Source: Sulfurimonas sp. | Lineage (GTDB): Bacteria; Campylobacterota; Campylobacteria; Campylobacterales; Sulfurimonadaceae | Assembly (NCBI RefSeq): GCF_029027405.1 | Contig: NZ_CP093396.1 | Span: 1,364,001-1,428,000 of the forward strand | Reading direction: 5' to 3' | DNA: 64,000 nt | Part shown: one piece after another, positions 43,095-52,021 of the stretch | Numbering within the stretch: position 1 is the stretch's first letter | Layout of the letters: each line of letters begins with the position of its first letter | Position numbers and translations under genes: made by a program | Notes under the pieces: generated by a model | The model's database searches: none | Told to the model about the DNA's origin: nothing | What the model saw: the letters and a program-made list of their open reading frames with translations, nothing else

Positions 43095-44501
43095 ATGAAA
43101 AAGATACTGATAATTAGTGATGGCGCTGTTGGCGAGCATTTTATACGAAGAGTTCTTCAAACTCATACTAGTGAAAATATTTACTATATAGTTGAATTGC
43201 GTGCAAAAGAGTATGAAGATGTAAATCCAGCAAGATTTAAATTTTATAACTTTGATCCAACAAGTTTTTCAAAACTCTCAAATCTTCTCAAAATGGAGTT
43301 TGTTCAAGTTATCATTGCCATGGATAATCAAGTTGAAATTGAAAATACTATAAAAAACATTAATTTAGTTAAAGCAAAACTTCGTGTAATTGTTTTAACA
43401 CAACATAATTTAAAAAATGAAGATGCAAATGTTGTTATAGTAAACTCAAATGAAATCTTAGCATCTAGACTACTTGACTATCTTCCAAATGTTCCAGTAA
43501 TTGCTCAAAATGTCGGTTTGGGTGAAGGTGAAATAATGGAAGTGCTTGTTCCATTTGGTAGTTCTTTTGTTTATAAGCATATTGGCGTTATAGAGCAGAA
43601 AAACTGGCGTATTGTTGCGATATATAGAAATAGAAAACTTATTATGCCTTCAAGAAGAAGGATGATTCAACCAAACGATCAGCTTGTTTTAGTTGGTGAA
43701 CCAACAGTTTTGAAGTCAGTTTATAGAGCCATTAAGAGAGAACTTGGCGAGTTTCCAGAACCTTTTGGTTCTAATCTTTACCTATATGTAGATATGACTT
43801 TAGTTAACTTGACAACGATTGAAGAGTTAATCACAAGAGCAGTATTTGCACATAAAAAATTTAAACATGATTTAATTATAAAAGTAGTAAATCCGAGTAA
43901 TATACCGATTCTTCAGTATATTAAAGACTTGAGAAATACTAATGTAATAATTGATATTGAATATGATTCAAGAGATTTAGAAGATGTTTTTCATAAAGAT
44001 ATAAAGTCTTATCATGTAGGACTTGTTATAGTATCAGGGGATATGTTTGCGCATGATCGTACTAGAAAGCTTCTTTATGAGTCTCATGTTCCTATTTTAA
44101 AATTATCAGATAAGCCATTTTCTAGTATCAAAGAAGCAGCTATTATTTTGGGAGATAATCGTGATTTAGAAAAGATTTCTGCTACAATATTTGATATTTC
44201 TGAGCAACTAGGTTTTAACTTGGAAATATATAACTATTTGAACGAACATCAAGAAGAAAAAGAAGAAGTTATAGAACATTATTATAGTTTGGCAACTATT
44301 TTTTCTAAAAATATTAAAGTTATAAAAGAAACGCAAAATCCCATTCGAATGCTAAAGAAAAAAGATAATTTTGTTCATATTTTACCTTTTACTCAGAAGT
44401 TAACAAAAAATAGAATTTTTTCCATTTTTTCAACTGATAGTGAAAGACTATATTATAAACTTGATAATTATCATCAAATTTTTATTCCTGTTCAATTATA
44501 A
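43095..44501 (+). CDS. COG3400-type TrkA-domain protein (RCK_N/TrkA_C)
   Basis: 468 residues. The N-terminal Rossmann part (ILIISDGAVGEHFIRR) resembles the NAD-binding TrkA-N domain. A TrkA_C-like domain (about 140-215, with PSRRRMIQPNDQLVLVGEP) follows, and then a long C-terminal part found mainly in Campylobacterota. No membrane segment. It is likely a cytoplasmic regulator of a K+ channel or transporter. No partner channel gene adjoins it. Confidence 0.8.
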   Translation: MKKILIISDGAVGEHFIRRVLQTHTSENIYYIVELRAKEYEDVNPARFKFYNFDPTSFSKLSNLLKMEFVQVIIAMDNQVEIENTIKNINLVKAKLRVIVLTQHNLKNEDANVVIVNSNEILASRLLDYLPNVPVIAQNVGLGEGEIMEVLVPFGSSFVYKHIGVIEQKNWRIVAIYRNRKLIMPSRRRMIQPNDQLVLVGEPTVLKSVYRAIKRELGEFPEPFGSNLYLYVDMTLVNLTTIEELITRAVFAHKKFKHDLIIKVVNPSNIPILQYIKDLRNTNVIIDIEYDSRDLEDVFHKDIKSYHVGLVIVSGDMFAHDRTRKLLYESHVPILKLSDKPFSSIKEAAIILGDNRDLEKISATIFDISEQLGFNLEIYNYLNEHQEEKEEVIEHYYSLATIFSKNIKVIKETQNPIRMLKKKDNFVHILPFTQKLTKNRIFSIFSTDSERLYYKLDNYHQIFIPVQL

Positions 44502-44538
44502 AGGCTTACTTTAGTATTTTTTATGTATTATTTAATCC

Positions 44539-44544
44539 TATAAT
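44539..44544 (+). promoter_or_regulatory. candidate -10 box for aroB
   Basis: TATAAT lies 22 nt before the aroB ATG, downstream of the COG3400 gene stop; TTGGA follows as a weak ribosome-binding site. Confidence 0.45.
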
Positions 44545-44566
44545 TAATTAAAAATTTGGATAATAA

Positions 44567-45616
44567 ATGCTAGTAAATATACCTCTTAAAAAAACTATAG
44601 ATAACTCTTATGATATAACTATCGATACTCTTGAAAAAAAATACTTTGATACAAAAGTAGCAATAGTTACAAACGATACTGTTTCAGAGTTACATCTTAA
44701 ATATCTTTTAGAAAAAATATCTGCGAAAGAACTTCATATAATTACACTCAAAGATGGAGAACAATATAAAAATCAACAAAGCATAGATGCTATACTAGAT
44801 TCTATGTTTGAGCATAAGTTTAATAGGAAATCAATGTTAATAGCTTTTGGTGGAGGTGTTATTGGGGATATGACAGGTTTTGCTGCAAGTATTTATCAAA
44901 GAGGTATTGACTTTATTCAGATACCTACAACGCTTCTTTCTCAGGTAGATGCTAGTGTTGGTGGAAAAACTGGTATGAATAATTCTTACGGAAAAAATCT
45001 TGTTGGTGCTTTTCATCAACCGCGCGCGGTATATATAGACCCATATTTTTTAACAACGCTCCCATCAAGGGAATTTAGTGCTGGATTTGCTGAAATAGTT
45101 AAAATGGCGGTAACCTTTAACAAAAAATTCTTTGAGTATTTACAAATAGCTAACTTAAAAGATGAAAAAATCTTAGAAGAAGTTATAAAAAAAGCAGTTC
45201 AAACAAAAGCTAATGTAGTAGCACAAGATGAGAAAGAACATGGCATACGAGCTGCTTTAAACTATGGACATACTTTTGGTCATGTTATTGAAAATGAAAC
45301 AAAATATATAGAATTTTTACATGGAGAAGCAGTAGCCATAGGTATGGTTATGGCAAATGAAATATCTGTAAAGATGGGCTTGATGACAAAAGAAGAAGCT
45401 TTAAGTATAAAAGATTTATTGCAAAAATACAAACTACCAACAAGATATAAAGTAGAAAACTCTGATGATTTTTATGAAACATTTTTTCTTGATAAAAAAA
45501 GTTCAGATGCTAAGATAACTTTTATCATTCCTGTTGGTATTGGTGGTGTTAAAATTACTAATGCAGTAGATAAAGATTTAGTTATCTCAGTTTTAAATGA
45601 ATTTGGAGAAGTATGA
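44567..45616 (+). CDS. aroB: 3-dehydroquinate synthase
   Basis: 349 residues, second step of the shikimate pathway, converting DAHP to 3-dehydroquinate with NAD+ and a metal. Clear family blocks: AFGGGVIGDMTGFAAS, IPTTLLSQVDASVGGKTGMN, KNLVGAFHQP and the metal-binding ALNYGHTFGHVIE plus FLHGEAVAIGM. It overlaps the mscS-type gene by 4 nt and starts the conserved block that continues to the bioV-like gene. Confidence 0.96.
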   Translation: MLVNIPLKKTIDNSYDITIDTLEKKYFDTKVAIVTNDTVSELHLKYLLEKISAKELHIITLKDGEQYKNQQSIDAILDSMFEHKFNRKSMLIAFGGGVIGDMTGFAASIYQRGIDFIQIPTTLLSQVDASVGGKTGMNNSYGKNLVGAFHQPRAVYIDPYFLTTLPSREFSAGFAEIVKMAVTFNKKFFEYLQIANLKDEKILEEVIKKAVQTKANVVAQDEKEHGIRAALNYGHTFGHVIENETKYIEFLHGEAVAIGMVMANEISVKMGLMTKEEALSIKDLLQKYKLPTRYKVENSDDFYETFFLDKKSSDAKITFIIPVGIGGVKITNAVDKDLVISVLNEFGEV

Positions 45617-47238
45617 TGATAAAAATATTATCAATTTTATTACTTATTTCTTCAGTATTATTTGCAAATGAGATTACAGCCGAAGAATTAAAAGCTAATG
45701 CTGAGCTAAAAGAAAGACAAAGAGTCACAAAAGTTATAGAATATGTAAGAACTTTACAAAATCTTGAAAATGAAATATCTAAAGAGAAAGTTTGGACGAA
45801 AAGTTATGCTTCTTATATGACCTCTCTTGATGTTAGAAATTCTCTTCAAAAGATAAAAAAACGCATAAAATACCTTAAAAATAAAGCTAAAAAAAATCTA
45901 AGTCAGCAAGATGAACTAAATGCGTTGATTTCAAAAGAGAGAATTTTAGCTTCTCAAATAGAAAAACTAAAAAAGAAAAATACAGCACCATTTTCAAAGA
46001 TAATTACTCCTCCAAGTATTGAAGATAGACCAAGCATATCAAACCCTTTTGATATTTTTGCAGGAATTTCACTTAAAAAAACACTTACTTCAGGTTACAA
46101 TGATTATATAAAAAGAAAAGATGAATTAACAGATTTAATAATTATTTTAGAAAAAGAAAAAATGATTTATAACGAACTCACTTCAATAGATGTTGATAAT
46201 AAATATGATATAGATTCAAGTAAAAAGACTAAACAACTAGAACGCTTTAAAACTGCACTTGATACCATGAGTGTTACAGCAGAAGTTTATCAAAAAAGAT
46301 TAGAAATTTTAGAGATAAATATCAACAAAGATATAGAAGTTCAAGTTATAAAACTTGGCAAGATAGGAGTTGTTATTCTTATCGTATTTTTTGTATTTTT
46401 TATTTTAAGACTTTTTGTTAAAAAATATATAACAGACAATGAACGCTTTTATATGGCAAATAAGTTTATTACTTTTATAAATGTAACTATTATTATTTTG
46501 ATTTTATTTTTTAACTATATAGAAAATGTCAGTTATTTAGTAACTATTTTAGGTTTTGCATCTGCTGGTATCGCTATTGCGATGAAAGATTGGTTTATGA
46601 GTATTTTAGGTTGGCTTGTAATTGTTATAGGCGGTAGCATTCATGTTGGAGATAGAATTAGAGTTGATATGGATGGTATGAAATATGTTGGTGATGTGAT
46701 GGATATTTCATTACTTCGTATGACAATTTTAGAAGATATTACGCTAACGGCAATTATGAAAAACAGGAGAGCAGGAAGAATAATCTTCGTGCCAAATAAT
46801 TTTGTTTTTACTCGTATGATAGCTAACTATACTCACTCTTCACTAAAAACTGTTTGGGATGGTGTTCATCTAACTATCACTTTTGATTCAAATCATAAAA
46901 AAGCGATGCATTTAGCTAAAGAAATAGTTAAAAAGTATTCTAAAGGTTATACCGATATTACAAGAAAACAATTAAATAAACTTAGAAATCAATATAGTCT
47001 TAAAAATACAAATGTAGAGCCTAGAATTTTTTCTTTTATAGAGCCAAATGGTATATCTATTGATTCTTGGTATTTAACAAATGCTTACGCTACTTTGACT
47101 TTAAGAAGTGTTATTTCTGTTGAGATTGTAGATGCTTTTAACGCAGCGGATGATATAACCATCGCATACCCTACTCAAAAACTACATATTCAAAGTGAGC
47201 CAAAGCAACCTCCTTTTAATACTAACGAGATTCTATGA
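45613..47238 (+). CDS. MscS-family mechanosensitive ion channel
   Basis: 541 residues. Signal peptide (1-18), a periplasmic coiled-coil region (about 22-235), then three membrane segments (about 250-272, 285-305 and 310-335) with the pore-lining ATILGFASAGIAIAMKDWFMSILGWLVI-type sequence, and the cytoplasmic beta and alpha/beta domain (GDVMDISLLRMTIL, VPNNFVFTRMI). Opens under membrane tension to release solutes after osmotic down-shock. The gene overlaps mtaB by 4 nt. Confidence 0.9.
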   Translation: MMIKILSILLLISSVLFANEITAEELKANAELKERQRVTKVIEYVRTLQNLENEISKEKVWTKSYASYMTSLDVRNSLQKIKKRIKYLKNKAKKNLSQQDELNALISKERILASQIEKLKKKNTAPFSKIITPPSIEDRPSISNPFDIFAGISLKKTLTSGYNDYIKRKDELTDLIIILEKEKMIYNELTSIDVDNKYDIDSSKKTKQLERFKTALDTMSVTAEVYQKRLEILEININKDIEVQVIKLGKIGVVILIVFFVFFILRLFVKKYITDNERFYMANKFITFINVTIIILILFFNYIENVSYLVTILGFASAGIAIAMKDWFMSILGWLVIVIGGSIHVGDRIRVDMDGMKYVGDVMDISLLRMTILEDITLTAIMKNRRAGRIIFVPNNFVFTRMIANYTHSSLKTVWDGVHLTITFDSNHKKAMHLAKEIVKKYSKGYTDITRKQLNKLRNQYSLKNTNVEPRIFSFIEPNGISIDSWYLTNAYATLTLRSVISVEIVDAFNAADDITIAYPTQKLHIQSEPKQPPFNTNEIL

Positions 47239-48479
47239 AGAAAGTCTACTTCAAGACTTTTGGATGCAGAACAAACCTCTATGATTCGCAAGTGATGATG
47301 GGTGCTTTAAAAGAGCATGAAATCACACAAAATGAAGCCGAAGCCGATACCATAGTTATAAACTCTTGTACGGTTACAAATGGGGCAGACACTCATGTTC
47401 GCTCATATATTTCTCATATAGAAAAAACTGCAAGTGCCAAAATACTTTTAACAGGTTGTGGAGCACATACAAAGGGGGAGAGTCTCTTAGCATCTGGGAG
47501 AGTTCATGGTGTTTTTGGTCAAAGTGAAAAACTTAAAATAGATTCTTTACTTTCAGAAGAAAAACCTTTTTATGATGCTGGAGATTTAAATCATATAGAT
47601 GAAGCAGTAGTTGATGATTTTGTGGGTAAAAGTAGAGCTTTTATAAAAATACAAGAGGGTTGTGATTTTAGATGCTCTTATTGTATTATCCCTTTTGTTC
47701 GCGGGAGTGCGAGAAGCATGAATGAGAGCAAAATTTTAGAACAGATTACTAGATTAGCCCTTAATGGATTTGGTGAGTTTATTTTAACTGGAACAAATGT
47801 TGGTAGTTATGGAAAAAAAACAGATAGTTCTATGGCTAAATTAATGAAAAAAATATCAAAAATTCGAGGGGTAAGACGCATAAGGCTAGGAAGTGTAGAA
47901 CCCATTCAAATAGATGATGAGTTTAAAGAGCTTCTTGATGAACCGTGGCTTGAAAAGCATTTGCATATTGCTCTTCAGCATACTTCTCCGCAGATGCTTC
48001 GTCTTATGAATAGAAGAAATGTTTATAAACAAGATAAAGAACTTTTTGATATCTTAGCTTCTAAAGATTTTGCAATTGGAACCGATTTTATAATAGGTCA
48101 CCCAGGTGAGAGTGAGGATATTTGGACGGAAGCTATGCAAAATGTTCATAATTTACCCCTTACGCATCTTCATGCTTTTTCTTATTCTAAAAGAGACGGT
48201 ACAGCATCTGCAACAATGAAGTTAGATGTTAATGGTAAACTTGCTAAAGAGCGTTTGCATGAGTTAGAAGATATCGTTAAGAGTAAAAATTTAGAATTTA
48301 GAAAAGCTTTTAATGGTGAGTTAGAAGTTTTAATAGAAAGTAAAAAAGATTCATTTTTTATAGGGTACGATCAACATTTTAACAAAATTTTAGTTGAATC
48401 AAATGAAGACCTGCTAGGAAATTGGATAAATATTAAAAATTATGAAAGAAGAGAGGGATTTAACTATGCCAAGTTCTAA
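47235..48479 (+). CDS. mtaB: tRNA (t6A37) methylthiotransferase MtaB
   Basis: 414 residues. Three domains: UPF0004 (TFGCRTNLYDSQ, INSCTVTNGAD and LTGCGA supply three Cys for one Fe-S cluster), radical SAM (GCDFRCSYCIIPFVRG) and a short C-terminal TRAM-like part. Adds the methylthio group to t6A at position 37 of tRNA. The MtaB rather than MiaB assignment rests on N-terminal motif form and length. The 3' end is overlapped by the next gene. Confidence 0.9.
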   Translation: MKKVYFKTFGCRTNLYDSQVMMGALKEHEITQNEAEADTIVINSCTVTNGADTHVRSYISHIEKTASAKILLTGCGAHTKGESLLASGRVHGVFGQSEKLKIDSLLSEEKPFYDAGDLNHIDEAVVDDFVGKSRAFIKIQEGCDFRCSYCIIPFVRGSARSMNESKILEQITRLALNGFGEFILTGTNVGSYGKKTDSSMAKLMKKISKIRGVRRIRLGSVEPIQIDDEFKELLDEPWLEKHLHIALQHTSPQMLRLMNRRNVYKQDKELFDILASKDFAIGTDFIIGHPGESEDIWTEAMQNVHNLPLTHLHAFSYSKRDGTASATMKLDVNGKLAKERLHELEDIVKSKNLEFRKAFNGELEVLIESKKDSFFIGYDQHFNKILVESNEDLLGNWINIKNYERREGFNYAKF

Positions 48480-50109
48480 TACAAACAGAATTCTATTATA
48501 TGTTTCAGCTTTTTTCATTATAGCTTTAATTCTTTTCGCACTATTAAGAGATATCGCATCTGAGATAACACTCAAAGATGCGCAAAAAATACTAGAAAAT
48601 AGAACAGTTACTCAGGTAACAGTTGCTAAAGAATTTGTATATTTAAAAACAGATAGCAATTTTTACAAAATAGCTTCTTCACAAGTTACTCCAAAAATGT
48701 TTATAGATTATAAAGTAAAAGTAGATACTGGAGCAAATATCCTTATTTATTTTCTTTTTGGAGTTTTATTTTTAGGAATTGGAACTATTATTCTTAGATG
48801 GTGGCAAAAAAGAGAACCTCTTATCGAAGGTGGTGGAGTTAGACAGAGCGTTAAAAATGATTTAAATGATGCTTCTCCTATTGAAGCGATAAAAAGTGAT
48901 GTTAAGTTTAGCGATATCGGTGGAATAAGTGATGTTAAAATGGAACTTGAAGAGATCATAGATTTCATGAAAAATCCAAAAAAATATAAAAATTTTGGAG
49001 CTAGAATGCCAAAAGGTGTACTCTTGGTTGGTCCTCCTGGAGTTGGTAAGACTATGATTGCTAAAGCTGTTGCTCATGAGGCAGGAGTTCCATTTTACTA
49101 TCAAAGTGGTGCTTCTTTTGTTCAAATATATGTAGGCATGGGTGCAAAAAGAGTTCATGAACTCTTTGAGGCTGCAAAAAATAATTCTCCTTCTATTATA
49201 TTTATAGATGAGATAGATGCTGTTGGAAAAGAGAGAGATGGTACTAGAAATGATGAAAGAGAAGCAACGCTAAACCAACTTCTAACAGAAATGGATGGCT
49301 TTGAAAGTAAAAATGGCGTTATTGTTGTTGCAGCTACAAATAAAATAGATATCCTAGACTCTGCTCTTCTTCGTGCAGGTAGATTTGATAGAAGAGTATT
49401 TGTTGAGCTTCCTACAAAAAGAGAACGCTCTTGTATTTTAAGTAAATATATTAAAGAAGTTCCACATGATTTAGATGTAGATGCCATATCAAATATGACA
49501 GTTGGTTTTAATGGAGCTTCTTTAGCTGCTCTAGTAAATGAAGCTGCACTTTTAGCTTTAAGACAAAATGATTTTCAAGTTAATATTGAGCATTTTCATC
49601 AAGTAAAAGATAAAGTTATGTTTGGCAAGAAAAAGTTACAAATGCTAAGTGAGAAGCAAAAAGCATTTCGTGTTACTTATCAAGCTGCAAAAGTAATATG
49701 TGCTACTTATTTTGACTTACCTTTTGAAAAATTAATGCTTTCAAATGAAAAACTTACGCCAACTACTGATGAACCACTAATTCAACATGAGTTAGAATCA
49801 AGAATTAAAATGCTTTTAGCTGGAATAGTAGCTTGTTCATTAAAGTATGGAGAACATGCTAGTAGTGCTAAGATAGATTTAGATGAAGCAAAAGAGTTAA
49901 TATCAAAAATGCTTCAAGAGTATGGCATGGGTAATAGTTTAATATCTAATGGTGATGATAAACTGACTCTAATGAATAAGCTATACGATGAAACGAAAAT
50001 CTTCATAGAGTCAATGAGTGTCGCTATGAATGCGGTTGAAGCTGTTTTAAGTGAAAGAGAAAGCATAAGTAAAATAGATGTAAAAAAAGAGATAGATGCA
50101 ATTCTTTAG
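48466..50109 (+). CDS. FtsH-like AAA ATPase lacking the protease motif
   Basis: 547 residues from the ATG at 48466 (GAGAGGGA upstream); an ATG at 48442 is also in frame but without such a site. Two membrane segments (about 9-27 and 92-111) flank a small periplasmic domain, then a full AAA module: Walker A GPPGVGKT, Walker B IIFIDEID, arginine finger region RAGRFDRR. In the peptidase region the expected HEAGH reads TYQAAKVIC (short numbering about 404-412), so both zinc His and the catalytic Glu are missing. It should unfold or remodel membrane proteins but not digest them. Confidence 0.9.
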   Translation: MPSSNTNRILLYVSAFFIIALILFALLRDIASEITLKDAQKILENRTVTQVTVAKEFVYLKTDSNFYKIASSQVTPKMFIDYKVKVDTGANILIYFLFGVLFLGIGTIILRWWQKREPLIEGGGVRQSVKNDLNDASPIEAIKSDVKFSDIGGISDVKMELEEIIDFMKNPKKYKNFGARMPKGVLLVGPPGVGKTMIAKAVAHEAGVPFYYQSGASFVQIYVGMGAKRVHELFEAAKNNSPSIIFIDEIDAVGKERDGTRNDEREATLNQLLTEMDGFESKNGVIVVAATNKIDILDSALLRAGRFDRRVFVELPTKRERSCILSKYIKEVPHDLDVDAISNMTVGFNGASLAALVNEAALLALRQNDFQVNIEHFHQVKDKVMFGKKKLQMLSEKQKAFRVTYQAAKVICATYFDLPFEKLMLSNEKLTPTTDEPLIQHELESRIKMLLAGIVACSLKYGEHASSAKIDLDEAKELISKMLQEYGMGNSLISNGDDKLTLMNKLYDETKIFIESMSVAMNAVEAVLSERESISKIDVKKEIDAIL

Positions 50110-50617
50110 CGGTTTTTCTATCTCAAAAGAAGAGTATCTTTTAGAAGATTTTTTAAATACTTCAGCATATACTATTTCAGGTTTTTCGTATGGGGCAATA
50201 AAAGCATTTCAAGAAGCAAAAAAGAAGTTGGCATCTAGGCAAAGAGTAGATACTTTACAGCTTTTATCTCCTGCATTTTTTCAATCAAAAGATGAAAAAT
50301 TTAAAAGACTTCAAAAGAGAGCATACTCTAAAAATAAGATAATATATTTAAAGCAGTTTTTAAACTCTTGTTTTGAGCCTTATGAAAAAAAAATAGTACA
50401 AAATAGAGTTAGTAATTTAGAAGAACTTGATGAGTTGCTTTTTTATATATGGAGTCTCGATGAGTTGAAAAAACTCCAAGAGCAGGGTGTTAAGATAGAA
50501 GTTTATTTAGGCGGTAAAGATAGTATAGTAGATGCTCTTAGTGCAAAAGAGTTTTTTTTAGAAGTGGCAACGGTTACATATATTAAAGATGCAAATCATT
50601 TTTTACAGACTACATAA
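50096..50617 (+). CDS. bioV: BioV-like pimeloyl-ACP methyl ester esterase
   Basis: 173 residues, a compact alpha/beta hydrolase. The nucleophile elbow is SGFSYGA with S31; the likely Asp is in GGKDSIVD (about 144) and the likely His in KDANHFL (about 168). Size and motifs match BioV of Helicobacter, which removes the methyl group that ends the pimelate-making stage of biotin synthesis. It overlaps the FtsH-like gene by 14 nt. No other bio gene is in the window. Confidence 0.75.
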   Translation: MQFFSGFSISKEEYLLEDFLNTSAYTISGFSYGAIKAFQEAKKKLASRQRVDTLQLLSPAFFQSKDEKFKRLQKRAYSKNKIIYLKQFLNSCFEPYEKKIVQNRVSNLEELDELLFYIWSLDELKKLQEQGVKIEVYLGGKDSIVDALSAKEFFLEVATVTYIKDANHFLQTT

Positions 50618-50640
50618 CAAATTAATAAACGGAGATATTT

Positions 50641-51174
50641 ATGAGTAAAATAAAAATAGGCGTTATTACTGCTAGTGATAGAGCTAGTAAAGGAATATAT
50701 GAAGATATTTCAGGTGTTGCAATTCAAGATACAATGAAAGATTATTTAAAAAGTGAATTTGAGATAATTTATAGATGCATTCCAGATGAGCAATATGTGA
50801 TTGAGCATACAATCAAAGAGTTATGTGATGAAGAAGCTTGTTGTTTAGTTGTAACAACAGGTGGAACAGGACCAGCTTTAAGAGATGTAACTCCAGAAGC
50901 AACTGAGAATGTGTGTGAGAAGATGATGCCAGGTTTTGGTGAGCTTATGCGTCAAGTTAGTTTAAAGTATGTTCCTACAGCTATTCTTTCAAGACAGACA
51001 GCAGGAATCAGAGGGAAATCTTTAATTATTAACCTCCCTGGAAAACCAAAGTCTATTCGTGAATGTTTAGATGCTGTGTTTCCAGCAGTTCCATACTGCA
51101 TAGACTTAATTGAAGGTCCATTTTTAGAGGTAAAAGAAGATGTTATAAATGTTTTTAGACCAAAGGCTAAGTAA
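50641..51174 (+). CDS. mogA: molybdopterin adenylyltransferase MogA
   Basis: 177 residues. The MoCF-binding fold has VVTTGGTGPALRDVTPEAT and the later INLPGKPKSIRECLDAVFPAVPY blocks. It adenylates molybdopterin before molybdenum insertion, for enzymes such as nitrate or formate oxidoreductases. Start preceded by CGGAGA. It is convergent with xthA. Confidence 0.94.
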   Translation: MSKIKIGVITASDRASKGIYEDISGVAIQDTMKDYLKSEFEIIYRCIPDEQYVIEHTIKELCDEEACCLVVTTGGTGPALRDVTPEATENVCEKMMPGFGELMRQVSLKYVPTAILSRQTAGIRGKSLIINLPGKPKSIRECLDAVFPAVPYCIDLIEGPFLEVKEDVINVFRPKAK

Positions 51175-51187
51175 GTTAAATACTTAG
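51167..51187. terminator. weak hairpin between mogA and xthA
   Basis: CTAAGTA and TACTTAG form a 7-bp stem with a 7-nt loop across the two facing stop codons. There is no clean T-tract, so it is only a possible bidirectional terminator. Confidence 0.3.
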
Positions 51188-51952
51188 TCTTATCCCAACA
51201 GGACAGTGGTCAGAGCCTTCAATATAGTCTAAAATAAATGCATCTTCTAGGTTTTCTGCCAAATCTTCACTAATGAAAAAGTAATCTATCCTCCAACCTA
51301 CATTTTTAAGTCTAGCGCCAGAGCGATAAGACCACCAGCTATATCTATCAATCTCATCATCATTTACATATCTAAAAGTATCTATATAGCCATGTTCTAA
51401 GAGCTTATCTATCCATGCTCTTTCTATTGGTAAAAAACCTGATGTTTTAGAGTTTGATTTTGGATTTTTTAGGTCAATCTCTTTGTGTGCTGTGTTTACA
51501 TCACCGCAAATAATAATTGATTTTCCTTTATCTTTTAGCTTTTCGCAGTAATCTAAAAAGTCATTATAAAACTTCATTTTATATGCAAGTCTAGTTTCAT
51601 CTTTTTGACCATTTGGAAAGTAGACATTGAAAAGAACTATATCATCGTAGTGAGTTTCTACTATTCTGCCTTCTGTTAAAGTATCTATATTTGTACAGGT
51701 AGAATTATAGTTGCTTTGTAAAGTACTCCAAGTCATAGTCCCACTGTAACCCTTTTTAGTCGCAGAATTTACTATAATTTCTTGATATTTTTTATCAAAC
51801 AGTTCTTGCGGTATTTGCTCTTCTAGGGCTTTTATCTCTTGGAGACATAAAATATCAGGTTGTCTTTCATCTACCCATTTTAGAGCTTCTTTGTTACCAA
51901 TAGCACGAATACCATTAACATTCCATGAAATTATTTCTATTGAGTTTGACAT
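51176..51952 (-). CDS. xthA: exodeoxyribonuclease III
   Basis: 258 residues from ATG 51952. AP endonuclease/exonuclease family: ISWNVNGIRA, DILCLQEIKA with the metal Glu, FPNGQKDETRLAYK, CGDVNTAHKEIDL and SDHCPVGI at the end. Repairs abasic sites. The frame extends upstream to 51988, but that start lies inside a 9-bp stem-loop, and AAGG lies before the shorter start, so I prefer 51952. Confidence 0.93.
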   Translation of the reverse strand: MSNSIEIISWNVNGIRAIGNKEALKWVDERQPDILCLQEIKALEEQIPQELFDKKYQEIIVNSATKKGYSGTMTWSTLQSNYNSTCTNIDTLTEGRIVETHYDDIVLFNVYFPNGQKDETRLAYKMKFYNDFLDYCEKLKDKGKSIIICGDVNTAHKEIDLKNPKSNSKTSGFLPIERAWIDKLLEHGYIDTFRYVNDDEIDRYSWWSYRSGARLKNVGWRIDYFFISEDLAENLEDAFILDYIEGSDHCPVGIRLSI

Positions 51953-51981
51953 AATATGTAGCCTTGAAATTTTTATATGAA

Positions 51982-52004
51982 TTCCCAAGTATAGAACTTG
52001 GGAA
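51982..52004 (-). terminator. 9-bp stem-loop after the sdh operon
   Basis: TTCCCAAGT and ACTTGGGAA pair perfectly around a 5-nt loop, in the gap between the CCG-domain subunit gene and xthA. On the minus strand the stem is followed by an AT-rich stretch rather than a strict T-run, so it may be a weak terminator or an RNA-end stabiliser. Confidence 0.45.
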
Positions 52005-52021
52005 CTAGTCGGAGTTTTTTA

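Noticed and set aside
51953-51988. Longer start of xthA at 51988
   Set aside because: It falls inside a 9-bp stem-loop and adds residues not found in the family; the ATG at 51952 begins just before the conserved ISWNVNG block.
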